DNA from: Winogradskyella sp.
GTDB taxonomy: Bacteria; Bacteroidota; Bacteroidia; Flavobacteriales; Flavobacteriaceae
Reading direction: 5' to 3'
Assembly (NCBI GenBank): GCA_030149115.1
Contig: JASBSE010000545.1
Location: 1 to 10,794, forward strand
DNA length: 10,794 bases
Shown here: piece after piece, positions 1 to 8,057 of the stretch
Numbering within the stretch: the stretch's first letter is position 1
Layout: each line of letters begins with the position of its first letter
Notes under the pieces: generated by a model
The model's input: only the letters and a program-made list of their open reading frames with translations
Told to the model about the DNA's origin: nothing
Databases searched by the model: none
Translations under genes and position numbers: made by a program

Positions 1-1456
1 CATTATCTTGTGAACCTCCTGTGACAATAACAGGATCTGTTTGGCTAACACCAATCTTATAGAATTGTCTAATTCCTAAACCTGGAGTCAAATCAGTGTA
101 GTAAGTTGAACTCACTGTTGTTGGATTATCTGCTCTGTATATTCCGCCATCTGTACCTACATATAACTTTGCATCTACTCCGGTGCCTGCAAAATGCATA
201 ATATCTACATCTGCATGACAATAACCAATACCCATATTATTAGCATTGAAAGGAACCCATTGTGAAGAAATATTGAAATTGGCACCGCCATCTGTAGACC
301 TCCATGTGTTTATACCTGCGATATGCACATCATTAACATCGTTTGGATTTACTGTAATATCCATATCTCTTGGAGCTTGGCCTAATAAATCATTTCCATT
401 AGAGTCATAACCGAAAAAGTTTTGTGAATGACTTAACTTTGTAAAACTACTTCCACTGTCACTAGAAGTATATAAAGCACCAAATACACCTGCATCCGCT
501 TCTAAGACATAAACAACTTCAGGGTTATTAGTTGAAACACCTATCATTTTTGGGCCATTAGAAAATTGATTAACACCAGAACCTGATATCTGAGAAAAGC
601 TTACACCTCCATTTGTAGAAACATAAAAAGCATTTCCTGAAGCATATACTACGTTTGGATCATTTGGTTTAAATTCAAAATCAAAACCAGTGCCTGTAGG
701 AACAAAATAAATAGAATTCCAAGTCACTCCTCCGTCTGTAGACTTATACAATCCATTACCCTGAACGCTTGCATAAATTTTCATAGCATTCGTTGGGTCT
801 ACCAATATTTTATTAACAGTGCCTCCTCCAATATCTGACAATAAGGACCAAGTTGCACCTCCATCTACAGATTTAAAAATTGTTCCGCTCGTAGAACCCC
901 AAAAATAGGTATTACTATCTGTTGGATCTATGGCTAGTGCATACACATCAATATTAGATAAGTTATCGGAAAGTACAGTCCAAGATATTCCTCCATCTAT
1001 ACTTTTCCAAACACCTCCTGTTTCACTTCCTACAATTATATGGTCTAAATTAGACTCATCAACAGCAAAGGAAGTTATTCTACCAACACCAGGATTCCAT
1101 CCAGAAGTTGCATCCCAATAGGTTGGCCCCATTTCTTCCCAAGTACCAACTGTAGTTCTTGCCGCTAATCCTTCACTAGTAATACTTGCATTGAAATTTT
1201 CTAGTTCATCGTAATAGAACTCAGGAGATTTTAATTTTCCTGTTTCATCCATAGCACGTTCAGCAAAGTATTGCCATCTCTTAAAAATCTTAAAGCCTGT
1301 TCCTCTTCCTCTACCTACGGAATCAAAATGTTGTTCTGCAATTTCTGTAATGTAATTTATGGTGTGATTTCCTTCTTCAATTAACTTATGGTAGTCTTGA
1401 CCAGAAGCATTAAAAACAAAAAGACCTAGTGCAACCAGTAAAATTATCTTTTTCAT
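1..1456 (-). CDS. Secreted BNR/Asp-box beta-propeller (sortilin-like) protein, N-terminal part only
   Basis: The gene is read from ATG at 1456 leftward and runs off the window edge, so 485 codons are visible and the stop is missing. Residues 1-19 form a signal peptide (MKKIILLVALGLFVFNASG) with likely cleavage before Q20. An alpha-rich region (about 20-100) is followed by a propeller with at least six Asp-box motifs of the form S-x-D-G-G-x-x-W/F, near residues 152, 196, 239, 280, 331 and 387. A further TDGG element lies near 435, and the visible part ends in GGSQDN, a turn common in this family. Such proteins are known in Bacteroidota as large exported proteins, often with a C-terminal type IX secretion sorting domain. 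Here that domain would lie outside the window, so type IX export is inference. Asp-boxes are structural and do not reveal a substrate: sialidase or glycoside hydrolase activity cannot be claimed. The gene is divergent from the symporter gene. Confidence 0.85.
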   Translation of the reverse strand, partial: MKKIILLVALGLFVFNASGQDYHKLIEEGNHTINYITEIAEQHFDSVGRGRGTGFKIFKRWQYFAERAMDETGKLKSPEFYYDELENFNASITSEGLAARTTVGTWEEMGPTYWDATSGWNPGVGRITSFAVDESNLDHIIVGSETGGVWKSIDGGISWTVLSDNLSNIDVYALAIDPTDSNTYFWGSTSGTIFKSVDGGATWSLLSDIGGGTVNKILVDPTNAMKIYASVQGNGLYKSTDGGVTWNSIYFVPTGTGFDFEFKPNDPNVVYASGNAFYVSTNGGVSFSQISGSGVNQFSNGPKMIGVSTNNPEVVYVLEADAGVFGALYTSSDSGSSFTKLSHSQNFFGYDSNGNDLLGQAPRDMDITVNPNDVNDVHIAGINTWRSTDGGANFNISSQWVPFNANNMGIGYCHADVDIMHFAGTGVDAKLYVGTDGGIYRADNPTTVSSTYYTDLTPGLGIRQFYKIGVSQTDPVIVTGGSQDN

Positions 1457-1486
1457 AAAAAATTGAATTTAAATAGCTATTTTTTT

Positions 1487-1519
1487 CAAAAATACTATTT
1501 TTCATAAATTTTTCAGCAA
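1487..1519 (-). promoter_or_regulatory. Putative Bacteroidota-type promoter for the Asp-box protein gene
   Basis: On the minus strand, TATTTTTG (1494-1487) matches the Bacteroidota -7 consensus TAnnTTTG exactly. A TTTG that could serve as the -33 element lies at 1520-1517, giving a 22-base spacer from its TTG, within the reported range for Flavobacterium. Transcription would start near 1480, leaving a leader of roughly 24 bases before ATG at 1456. AT-rich DNA yields such matches by chance, so the call rests on the full match, the spacing and the position together. No equally good element was seen for the divergent symporter gene. It has only one-mismatch candidates at 1496-1503 and 1505-1512. 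Confidence 0.5.
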
Positions 1520-1531
1520 AGAATTTCCTTT

Positions 1532-2977
1532 ATGAGCCCAACTTCAATTTTAATTTTAATAGCCGGTTATTTCGCCGTTTTAGTATTGATTTCTTATTTA
1601 ACAGGAAAAGAAGATTCTAATGCAGCCTTTTTTAAGGCAAACAAATCTGCGCCTTGGTACTTGGTGGCTTTTGGTATGATAGGCGCCTCATTATCTGGCG
1701 TTACTTTTATCTCTGTTCCTGGTGCTGTTGAGGCTAATCAGTTTGGTTATTTGCAGGTTGTTTTTGGTTATTTATTTGGTTATTTGATTATCGCATTTGT
1801 TTTACTTCCGCTATATTATAGGTTGAACTTAACATCAATTTACACCTATCTTAAAGACAGGTTTGGTAAAACGAGTTATAAAACCGGATCAATTGCATTT
1901 CTTATTTCTAGAACTATAGGTGCTGCTTTCAGATTGTTTTTAGTGGCCAAAGTACTTCAGCTTTTGGTGTTTGATCTTTTTGATATTCCCTTTGTTGTTA
2001 CTGTAATTATCACCGTTGCATTAATCTGGCTTTACACGTTTAAAGGTGGTATTAAAACCATCATTTTTACTGATACATTACAAACTTTATTTATGCTTAT
2101 TTCTGTAGTTGTAACCATCATATTTTTGGCTTCTGCTTTAGATTTAAATAGTGTAAAAGAAATCGTTGATTATACCAAAGAAAGTAATCTAAGTAAAGTT
2201 TTCTTTTTTAATGATAGTAATGATCCGCAATACTTTTGGAAAAGCTTTTTATCTGGAATATTCATTACCATTACAATGACAGGTCTAGACCAAGATATGA
2301 TGCAAAAAAACTTAACCTGTAGAAGCTTAAAAGATGCTCAAAAAAATATGCTCTCTTTTAGTGTAGTACTAATATTTGTGAACATTCTATTTCTTGTTCT
2401 TGGATTGATGCTTACAGATTATGCGGCTGAAAACGGAATTACTGCAACCAAAGATGATTTATTCCCAACCATTGCTATGCTACCAAAAATAGGTGTTGTT
2501 ACCTCTGCATTTTTCTTGCTAGGATTAATTGCTGCTGCATATTCTAGTGCAGATTCTGCATTAACTTCTTTAACCACGTCTTTTTGCTTTGATATTTTAG
2601 ATATCGAAAACAAACCTGAAGCATCTAAAAAAGGGATACGCAAAAGAACTCACATAGGCTTTAGTTTTGTGTTGGTTATAGTAATCATCATATTTTATTT
2701 TATTTTTAAAGACATATCTGTCATTTGGAAGCTTTTTAAAGCAGCTGGCTATACCTACGGACCATTACTAGGACTGTTTGCCTTTGGGCTCTTTACCAAA
2801 TATAAAATAAAAGACAAGTTTGTTTGGATTGTGGCTATTGTAGCTCCTATACTGTCTTACTTATTAAACCTTTACTCTAAAGACCTATTCAATGGCTATG
2901 AAATTGGTTTCGCAATTATAATCGTCAATGGTTTTTTTATGTTTATCGGAATGTTATTAATCAAAAGAAAAAACTAA
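1532..2977 (+). CDS. Sodium:solute symporter (SSS/SLC5 family), substrate unknown
   Basis: This is a 481-residue inner-membrane transporter with about 13 hydrophobic segments, a normal length for the SSS family, which couples solute uptake to the sodium gradient. Family landmarks are all present. The first-helix segment GASLSGVTFISVPG (51-64) corresponds to the unwound TM1 of vSGLT. YTYLKDRFG lies at 104-112. KGGIKTIIFTDTLQ (171-184) and GLDQDMMQKNL (251-261) are typical conserved loops. AAAYSSADSAL (334-344) carries the paired serines (338-339) that correspond to the Na2-site serines of vSGLT. The C-terminus is short and basic (LLIKRKN). The start at 1532 puts the first membrane helix right after MSPTS, and no longer in-frame start is evident. 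The gene appears monocistronic: 132 bases and a promoter-like element separate it from the next gene. Substrate (sugar, amino acid, sialic acid, other) cannot be read from the sequence. Confidence 0.9.
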   Translation: MSPTSILILIAGYFAVLVLISYLTGKEDSNAAFFKANKSAPWYLVAFGMIGASLSGVTFISVPGAVEANQFGYLQVVFGYLFGYLIIAFVLLPLYYRLNLTSIYTYLKDRFGKTSYKTGSIAFLISRTIGAAFRLFLVAKVLQLLVFDLFDIPFVVTVIITVALIWLYTFKGGIKTIIFTDTLQTLFMLISVVVTIIFLASALDLNSVKEIVDYTKESNLSKVFFFNDSNDPQYFWKSFLSGIFITITMTGLDQDMMQKNLTCRSLKDAQKNMLSFSVVLIFVNILFLVLGLMLTDYAAENGITATKDDLFPTIAMLPKIGVVTSAFFLLGLIAAAYSSADSALTSLTTSFCFDILDIENKPEASKKGIRKRTHIGFSFVLVIVIIIFYFIFKDISVIWKLFKAAGYTYGPLLGLFAFGLFTKYKIKDKFVWIVAIVAPILSYLLNLYSKDLFNGYEIGFAIIIVNGFFMFIGMLLIKRKN

Positions 2978-3049
2978 TAAAATTTAACATTTTAACAGCA
3001 ATATTTATTACAAAAATCATTTTTTAATGAGAATAATTTAATTTTTTAA

Positions 3050-3079
3050 GTTAAAAATATGTTAAGATTATTATTTTTG
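3050..3079 (+). promoter_or_regulatory. Putative promoter with GTTAA direct repeats upstream of the VCBS/haloperoxidase operon
   Basis: TATTTTTG at 3072-3079 matches the Bacteroidota -7 consensus TAnnTTTG exactly. Transcription would start near 3086, about 24 bases before the ATG at 3110. No TTG stands at the usual -33 distance. That region is instead occupied by two GTTAA direct repeats at 3050-3054 and 3061-3065, offset by 11 bases (about one helical turn). A promoter with a weak -33 element and phased repeats in its place would fit activator-dependent transcription, which is inference. Two TTAAC units also lie nearby at 2984-2988 and 2992-2996. Confidence 0.45.
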
Positions 3080-3109
3080 CCTTACTAACTAATCAACTTT
3101 TAAGGCATA

Positions 3110-6100
3110 ATGAAAAGATATATCACAACATTTGTTGTATTTCTTCTTTTAGTTACTTGTTCTGATAAAACAAAAAATGAATCTCCTAATTATCTTTTTA
3201 ATCTTATAAATCCAGAAAAATCTGGGATAGATTTTTCTAACATAGTCACTGAAGATGTAAATCATAGTATTATAAATTACATATACTATTACAATGGAGG
3301 TGGTGTTGCGGCTGGAGACATAAACAATGATGGGCTACCTGATTTATACTTTGTTTCAAACACAGGAAAAAATAGATTATATCTAAATAAAGGAAACTTA
3401 AAATTTGATGACATAACTGAGAAAGCCAATGTCTCTGGAAAATCTAGTTGGAATACGGGAGTCACAATGATAGACGTAAATAATGATGGATTATTAGATA
3501 TTTATGTTTGTGCAGTATCTGGTCTTTTAGACTTTAAAGGTCATAATGAACTTTTTATCAACAATGGAGACAATACTTTTTCCGAAAAATCAAAAGACTA
3601 TGGTCTGGATTTTAAAGGCTATTCAACACAAGCATATTTCTTTGATTATGATAAGGATGAGGACTTAGATGTTTATATAGTTAACCACGCAGTCCACACA
3701 ACTCTTTCTCACAGTGAAGCCAATCTAAGAAATAAAAGAGCTCCTTTAGTCGGTGATGTTTTACTAAAAAACAATAATGGAAAATTTATTGACGCTAGTG
3801 AAGTTGCAAACATTTACGGCGGAATTAATGGTTATGGCCTAAGTGCTTCTATCGCAGACTACAACAATGATGGCTGGGATGATATTTACGTATGTAACGA
3901 TTTTCATGAAGATGATTATTACTATATCAACAATAAAGACGGCTCATTTAAAGAATGCTTAAATAGTAATTTTTCCACCATAAGCAGATTTTCAATGGGA
4001 AGTGACGCCGCTGATATAAATAACGACGGCTTCCAAGATATTATCACTTTGGATATGCTACCCAAAAATGAAAAAATCATAAAAGAAGTGGAAGGTGATC
4101 AATACATGTTTAACATGCAGGCACGTTTAAAAAAACTTGGCTATAAAGATCAATTTTCTAGAAATATGCTTCAAATTAATAATGAAGGAAAATATTTTTC
4201 TGAAACTGCATTTATTAATAATGTTGCTAACACAGACTGGAGTTGGTCACCATTGTTTGCTGATTTCAATAATGATGGAAACCATGACCTCTTTATTTCC
4301 AATGGTATTCTTAGAAGACCAAACGGCTTAGATTTTAAAAAATATGTTTCTAGCGCTTTTAAAGGTCGCTCAGAAAGAGAAGGATTGCAATGGCTATATA
4401 ACTCTATTAGTGAAATGAAAAGTGGGAAAGCTACTAACGAAATATTTGAGGGTGATACCAAAAAATTTCAGAATCGCACAGGTCAATGGATTGCTAATAA
4501 ACCAAGCCTTTCTAATGGAGCTATATATGTTGACTTAGATTTAGATGGTGATTTAGACATTGTAACCAATAATTTTGGTGATGTTGCTAGTGTATATAGC
4601 AACCAAACAAATAGTTCTAAAAACTATATCAGTCTAGACTTCATTTATAAAGGAAATAACAAGGAGGCTATTGGCACAAAAGCTATTATCTATATTAACG
4701 AACATCAACAAACTAAACAACTCTTTAAATCTAGAGGATTTTTATCTTCAATAGACAGCAAACTTCACTTTGGCATCAATAATTCAAAAACTATAGACTC
4801 AATTAAAATTATTTGGCCTAACAATAGATTTCAAACCATAACAGACCCAAAAATTAATCAAACATTAGTCGTTACATATAAAGACAGCTCAGAAATATAC
4901 AATCATTTAGTTGCTAACAATAAAACTTTCCTTTTTAAGAAGGAAAATCTTATAAACTACAAACACACTGAAGATAATTATAACGACTTTATTGAAGAAA
5001 AACTAATTCCATACAAAGTATCTACCCTAGGACCTGCCATAGCCATTGCTGATATTGATGGTAACGGATTTAATGATATTTTCATCGGAAATTCTTCAGG
5101 CAAACCTGCCGTGTTATATATGAACTCGGGCAATGATTTCACCATATCTAAACAAGAAACATTCATTGAGGATGCTAATTTTGAAGATAATGATGCCGTT
5201 TTTTTTGATGCAGACATGGATGGTGACATTGATTTATTTGTTGCTTCTGGAGTTAATGAGAGAAAAATTAAAAACTTTCAAAAAAACAGGCTCTACATAA
5301 ATGAAAATGGCATTTTCAAAAAGGCGGAGGATAAAATCCCTGCCGATAATTATGTCAGTACATCCGTAGCTCCTTATGATTATGATAATGATGGAGATAC
5401 AGATTTGTTTATTGGAAACTTAACTGATGTTGAAGACTTTGGACCAACAGTTCCTTCTTATATTTTAGATAACGATGGTTTGGGCAATTTTTCGGTTAAT
5501 AATGACTTTAAACTCTCAACTAAAGTAAATTCTGCTATATGGAAAGATATTAACGCAGATGGCACTAAAGATCTATTAGTAGCTTCAGAATGGGATAAGC
5601 CAAAAATATATTTAAATAATAGTGGAAACCTTAAATTGATGGAACTACCTAAATCCCTAAGTGGTTTATGGCAATCTATTACAACCTTCGATTTTGATAA
5701 TGATGGAGACCAAGATATTTTACTTGGAAACTGGGGACTTAACACCAAGTATAGTCTCAATTTTGATGGTCCTTTAAAATTATTTTATTTCGACTTTGAT
5801 GGTAGCGGAAAAGCAGAAAGCATAGTAGCTTATAATAAAAAAGGTAAGTACTACCCGTTAAATTCTAAAGACGAAATGGCTTCTCAAATGAATGCTATTA
5901 GCAAATTATTTGTAGACCATGCCAGTTATGCAGGCAAAACTATTGATCAAATTATATCCAAAAAATCATTAGATGCTTCTTTACAGTTCAAAGTAGATAT
6001 ACTCTCTTCGGGTTATTTAAAAAATGATAGTGGAAATTTTAATGAGTTTGTTGAATTCCCTGATGCTTTTCAATTAGCACCAATTACCACCTTTAATAAT

Positions 6101-6355
6101 CTAGAATTAGATGACAAAAACCAACTACTTGTTGGTGGAAATTCTTTTAGAGTAAACACATATCATGGTGCATATAATTCTTTTAAAGGTCTAGTGGTAA
6201 AAGACAATTACAACTACCAGGCTGTTGCTAAATTAGGTATTGAACCATTCAACGATCAGATAAAACAATTTGAGATAATTAAAATGAAGAATAAAAATGT
6301 AATAATAGTACTAGCAAACAACGAAATATTAAAAACCTATTCTTTTAAAGATTAG
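3110..6355 (+). CDS. VCBS/FG-GAP repeat lipoprotein with central ASPIC/UnbV domain
   Basis: This 1081-residue protein has a lipoprotein signal peptide (1-16), lipobox LVTC and acylated Cys17 followed by Ser-Asp, which loosely recalls the surface-export signal of flavobacterial lipoproteins. Thirteen Dx[DN]xDGxxD calcium loops mark two propeller-like blades sets. Seven start at residues 70, 122, 179, 250, 302, 385 and 475. Six more start at 648, 700, 757, 813, 861 and 895. Between them, about 504-591, lies an ASPIC/UnbV domain (CRTAC1 family), with AIGTKAII, SRGFLSS, LHFGI and IKIIWPN as typical elements. Loops 3 and 8 deviate slightly (E184; G651 and N652), and the last ends in Glu903 instead of Asp. 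Residues 905-1081 carry no calcium loop. The protein is probably a calcium-stabilised, envelope-anchored binding or scaffold protein. Relatives are sometimes labelled RNA-binding, which nothing here supports. The stop is two bases before the haloperoxidase start, implying one operon with coupled translation. Confidence 0.9.
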   Translation: MKRYITTFVVFLLLVTCSDKTKNESPNYLFNLINPEKSGIDFSNIVTEDVNHSIINYIYYYNGGGVAAGDINNDGLPDLYFVSNTGKNRLYLNKGNLKFDDITEKANVSGKSSWNTGVTMIDVNNDGLLDIYVCAVSGLLDFKGHNELFINNGDNTFSEKSKDYGLDFKGYSTQAYFFDYDKDEDLDVYIVNHAVHTTLSHSEANLRNKRAPLVGDVLLKNNNGKFIDASEVANIYGGINGYGLSASIADYNNDGWDDIYVCNDFHEDDYYYINNKDGSFKECLNSNFSTISRFSMGSDAADINNDGFQDIITLDMLPKNEKIIKEVEGDQYMFNMQARLKKLGYKDQFSRNMLQINNEGKYFSETAFINNVANTDWSWSPLFADFNNDGNHDLFISNGILRRPNGLDFKKYVSSAFKGRSEREGLQWLYNSISEMKSGKATNEIFEGDTKKFQNRTGQWIANKPSLSNGAIYVDLDLDGDLDIVTNNFGDVASVYSNQTNSSKNYISLDFIYKGNNKEAIGTKAIIYINEHQQTKQLFKSRGFLSSIDSKLHFGINNSKTIDSIKIIWPNNRFQTITDPKINQTLVVTYKDSSEIYNHLVANNKTFLFKKENLINYKHTEDNYNDFIEEKLIPYKVSTLGPAIAIADIDGNGFNDIFIGNSSGKPAVLYMNSGNDFTISKQETFIEDANFEDNDAVFFDADMDGDIDLFVASGVNERKIKNFQKNRLYINENGIFKKAEDKIPADNYVSTSVAPYDYDNDGDTDLFIGNLTDVEDFGPTVPSYILDNDGLGNFSVNNDFKLSTKVNSAIWKDINADGTKDLLVASEWDKPKIYLNNSGNLKLMELPKSLSGLWQSITTFDFDNDGDQDILLGNWGLNTKYSLNFDGPLKLFYFDFDGSGKAESIVAYNKKGKYYPLNSKDEMASQMNAISKLFVDHASYAGKTIDQIISKKSLDASLQFKVDILSSGYLKNDSGNFNEFVEFPDAFQLAPITTFNNLELDDKNQLLVGGNSFRVNTYHGAYNSFKGLVVKDNYNYQAVAKLGIEPFNDQIKQFEIIKMKNKNVIIVLANNEILKTYSFKD

Positions 6356-6357
6356 CT

Positions 6358-7692
6358 ATGAATTTTAAAATTTACCGTTACATTTCCGTATTCTCTATTT
6401 TATTTTTTATCACATGTAAAAAAGCTAAGCAACCTATAGAAATAAATTCTATAGACTATCATAATGCTGTTGATAAGCTAACCCAAACCATGGTTAGAGA
6501 TATTTTCTCACCTCCGGTTGCTAGCAGAATATACGCTTATCCAAGCATCGCTGCTTATGAAACATTAAATCAAAATAACAAAACCTACAAATCGCTTGTT
6601 AGCCAAGTCAATGGATTAAATCTTATCAAAGCTCCTTTGACCAATCCTAATGTTAATCTAAAGTTAGCTTCATTGATAGCTTATCTTAACGTTGCCAAAG
6701 AACTTGTCTTTTCAAAAAAAAACATCACCTCTTATAGAGATAGCTTATATACTAAATGGAAAAATATTAACCCAAAAGAGTTTGAAAAGTCAAAAATGTA
6801 TGGTTTAGAAATTTCTGAACAAATCATCACATGGATGAATTCTGATAATTACAAGGAAACAAGAACGATGTCAGATTATAATATATACTCACAAGACTCT
6901 TCTCGTTGGGAGCCTACACCTCCTGCTTATATTAAAGGAATTGAACCTCATTGGAACAAGTTAAGAGGTTTTACCTTAGATTCTTCTTCTCAGTTTAAAC
7001 CCGTACCTCCTCCAAAATTTTCTTTAGAAAAAGGCTCTGCATTTTACAACGAACTTATTGAAGTTTATAACACAACTAATAGTATGCGAGAAAAAGGTGA
7101 TGAATGTGAAGAAATACAAATAGCTCGGTTTTGGGACTGTAATCCGTTTGTAACAGTAAACAAAGGCCATTTTATGTTTGCTGAGAAGAAAATAACTCCA
7201 GGTGCCCATTGGATAGGTATTTGTAAAATAGCCTGTAAAAACACCAATTCAAACTATGAGAAAACTGTTTATGCCTACACAAAAACTTCTATTACCATTG
7301 CAGATGCTTTTATTAGTTGTTGGGACGAAAAATACAGAAGCAATCTTATTAGACCTGAAACTCTTATAAATAAATATATAGATTCTGAATGGGCACCTGT
7401 ACTACAAACACCACCCTTTCCTGAATACACAAGTGGACATTCTGTCGTCTCAGGAGCATCAGCCGAAGTACTAACGGCGATTTTTGGACCTAACTTTGCC
7501 TTTGACGACACAACAGAACTGCCATATGGCCTACCAAAGCGTAAGTTTCAATCCTTTAGATTAGCTGCAAAAGAGGCTGCTATTAGCAGAATGTATGGTA
7601 GTATACATTATAGGGCTGCGATAGAAGAGGGTATTAAACAAGGAATAAATATCGGTACTGCGGTTAATAATAAAATCTCATTTTTTAAATAA
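6358..7692 (+). CDS. Vanadium-dependent haloperoxidase-type lipoprotein (PAP2 superfamily)
   Basis: This 444-residue protein has a lipoprotein signal (1-19) ending FFITC, with Cys20 as the lipidated residue, so it should be membrane-anchored outside the cytoplasm. The C-terminal half carries the full vanadate/phosphate site: K325-x6-R332-P333, S359-G360-H361 and S410-R411-x5-H417. These correspond to Lys353, Arg360, Ser402, Gly403, His404, Arg490 and His496 of the Curvularia inaequalis chloroperoxidase. Trp322 matches its Trp350, and Phe354 (in PPFPEYTSGH) matches its Phe397. Pro401 is replaced by Thr358. Known relatives oxidise halides with hydrogen peroxide. The same fold also serves acid phosphatases and lipid phosphatases, so haloperoxidation is predicted, not shown. 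The N-terminal half (about 25-280) is helical and family-specific. The start two bases after the upstream stop is the only one that preserves the signal peptide. The stop is one base from the convergent gene's stop. Confidence 0.9.
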   Translation: MNFKIYRYISVFSILFFITCKKAKQPIEINSIDYHNAVDKLTQTMVRDIFSPPVASRIYAYPSIAAYETLNQNNKTYKSLVSQVNGLNLIKAPLTNPNVNLKLASLIAYLNVAKELVFSKKNITSYRDSLYTKWKNINPKEFEKSKMYGLEISEQIITWMNSDNYKETRTMSDYNIYSQDSSRWEPTPPAYIKGIEPHWNKLRGFTLDSSSQFKPVPPPKFSLEKGSAFYNELIEVYNTTNSMREKGDECEEIQIARFWDCNPFVTVNKGHFMFAEKKITPGAHWIGICKIACKNTNSNYEKTVYAYTKTSITIADAFISCWDEKYRSNLIRPETLINKYIDSEWAPVLQTPPFPEYTSGHSVVSGASAEVLTAIFGPNFAFDDTTELPYGLPKRKFQSFRLAAKEAAISRMYGSIHYRAAIEEGIKQGINIGTAVNNKISFFK

Positions 7693-7693
7693 G

Positions 7694-8056
7694 CTAATAT
7701 TGTGAGGTCGACAGTAAAACAAGCGTACACGCTACTTCAAACCCAATAGTGTTCTCTTTGAGAATTTCATAAAACTCAGGATTTTCAGTTCCTGGATTAA
7801 AAATGACACGCTTAGGTTTTAACCCTAATATATAATCGTAGTATGCTTCTTGATGTTTCGGACTAAGATATAATGTCACAGTATCTACATCTTTGTAATC
7901 TAACAACTCTGTATCTATTGTAACACCACTGACTTCTCCCTGCTTTAAACCAAAAGCCACAACCTCATGATTGTTTTGTCTTAATCTATTAATAGCAATA
8001 TTAGAATAACGGTCTGTTTTTAAAGATGCACCTAAAACCAATGTTTTTTTACTCAT
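7694..8056 (-). CDS. Small CoA-binding domain protein (YccU/CoA_binding_2 type)
   Basis: This 120-residue cytoplasmic protein has no signal peptide and forms a single Rossmann-like CoA-binding domain, the typical length of this stand-alone family. Visible landmarks are the N-terminal strand and glycine turn LVLGASLKTDRYSN (6-19), the second strand HEVVAFGL (30-37), the central VDTVTLYLSP (57-66), the conserved IFNPGTENPE (85-94) and the final EVACTLVLL (107-115). Homologues bind CoA or act as the CoA-binding module of succinyl-CoA-synthetase-like proteins. The physiological role of the single-domain form is unclear. It converges on the haloperoxidase gene with one base between stop codons and is divergent from the TonB-dependent receptor gene across a 101-base spacer. 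It is probably a single-gene unit. Just ahead of its start codon lie GTTAA repeats. Confidence 0.88.
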   Translation of the reverse strand: MSKKTLVLGASLKTDRYSNIAINRLRQNNHEVVAFGLKQGEVSGVTIDTELLDYKDVDTVTLYLSPKHQEAYYDYILGLKPKRVIFNPGTENPEFYEILKENTIGFEVACTLVLLSTSQY

Positions 8057-8057
8057 A

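Noticed and set aside
930..1121. Short plus-strand open frame inside the Asp-box protein gene
   Set aside because: It lies antisense to a clearly coding frame with a signal peptide and repeated motifs, and its translation shows no domain or signal.
2419..2643. Minus-strand open frame within the symporter gene
   Set aside because: It mirrors a conserved transmembrane region of the symporter; there is no independent evidence of coding.
3326..5819. Repeated DNA encoding the calcium loops as a DNA-level repeat array
   Set aside because: The similarity is at the protein level (Asp/Asn/Gly loops); spacing and codons vary, so it is not a tandem DNA repeat or CRISPR-like array.
3110..6355. RNA-binding function for the VCBS/ASPIC protein
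   Set aside because: This label is attached to some homologues, but the protein is an exported lipoprotein with calcium-binding loops and no RNA-binding motif.
7024..7511. Several antisense open frames across the haloperoxidase active site
   Set aside because: They overlap one another and the strongly conserved catalytic motifs on the plus strand, and arise from codon composition.
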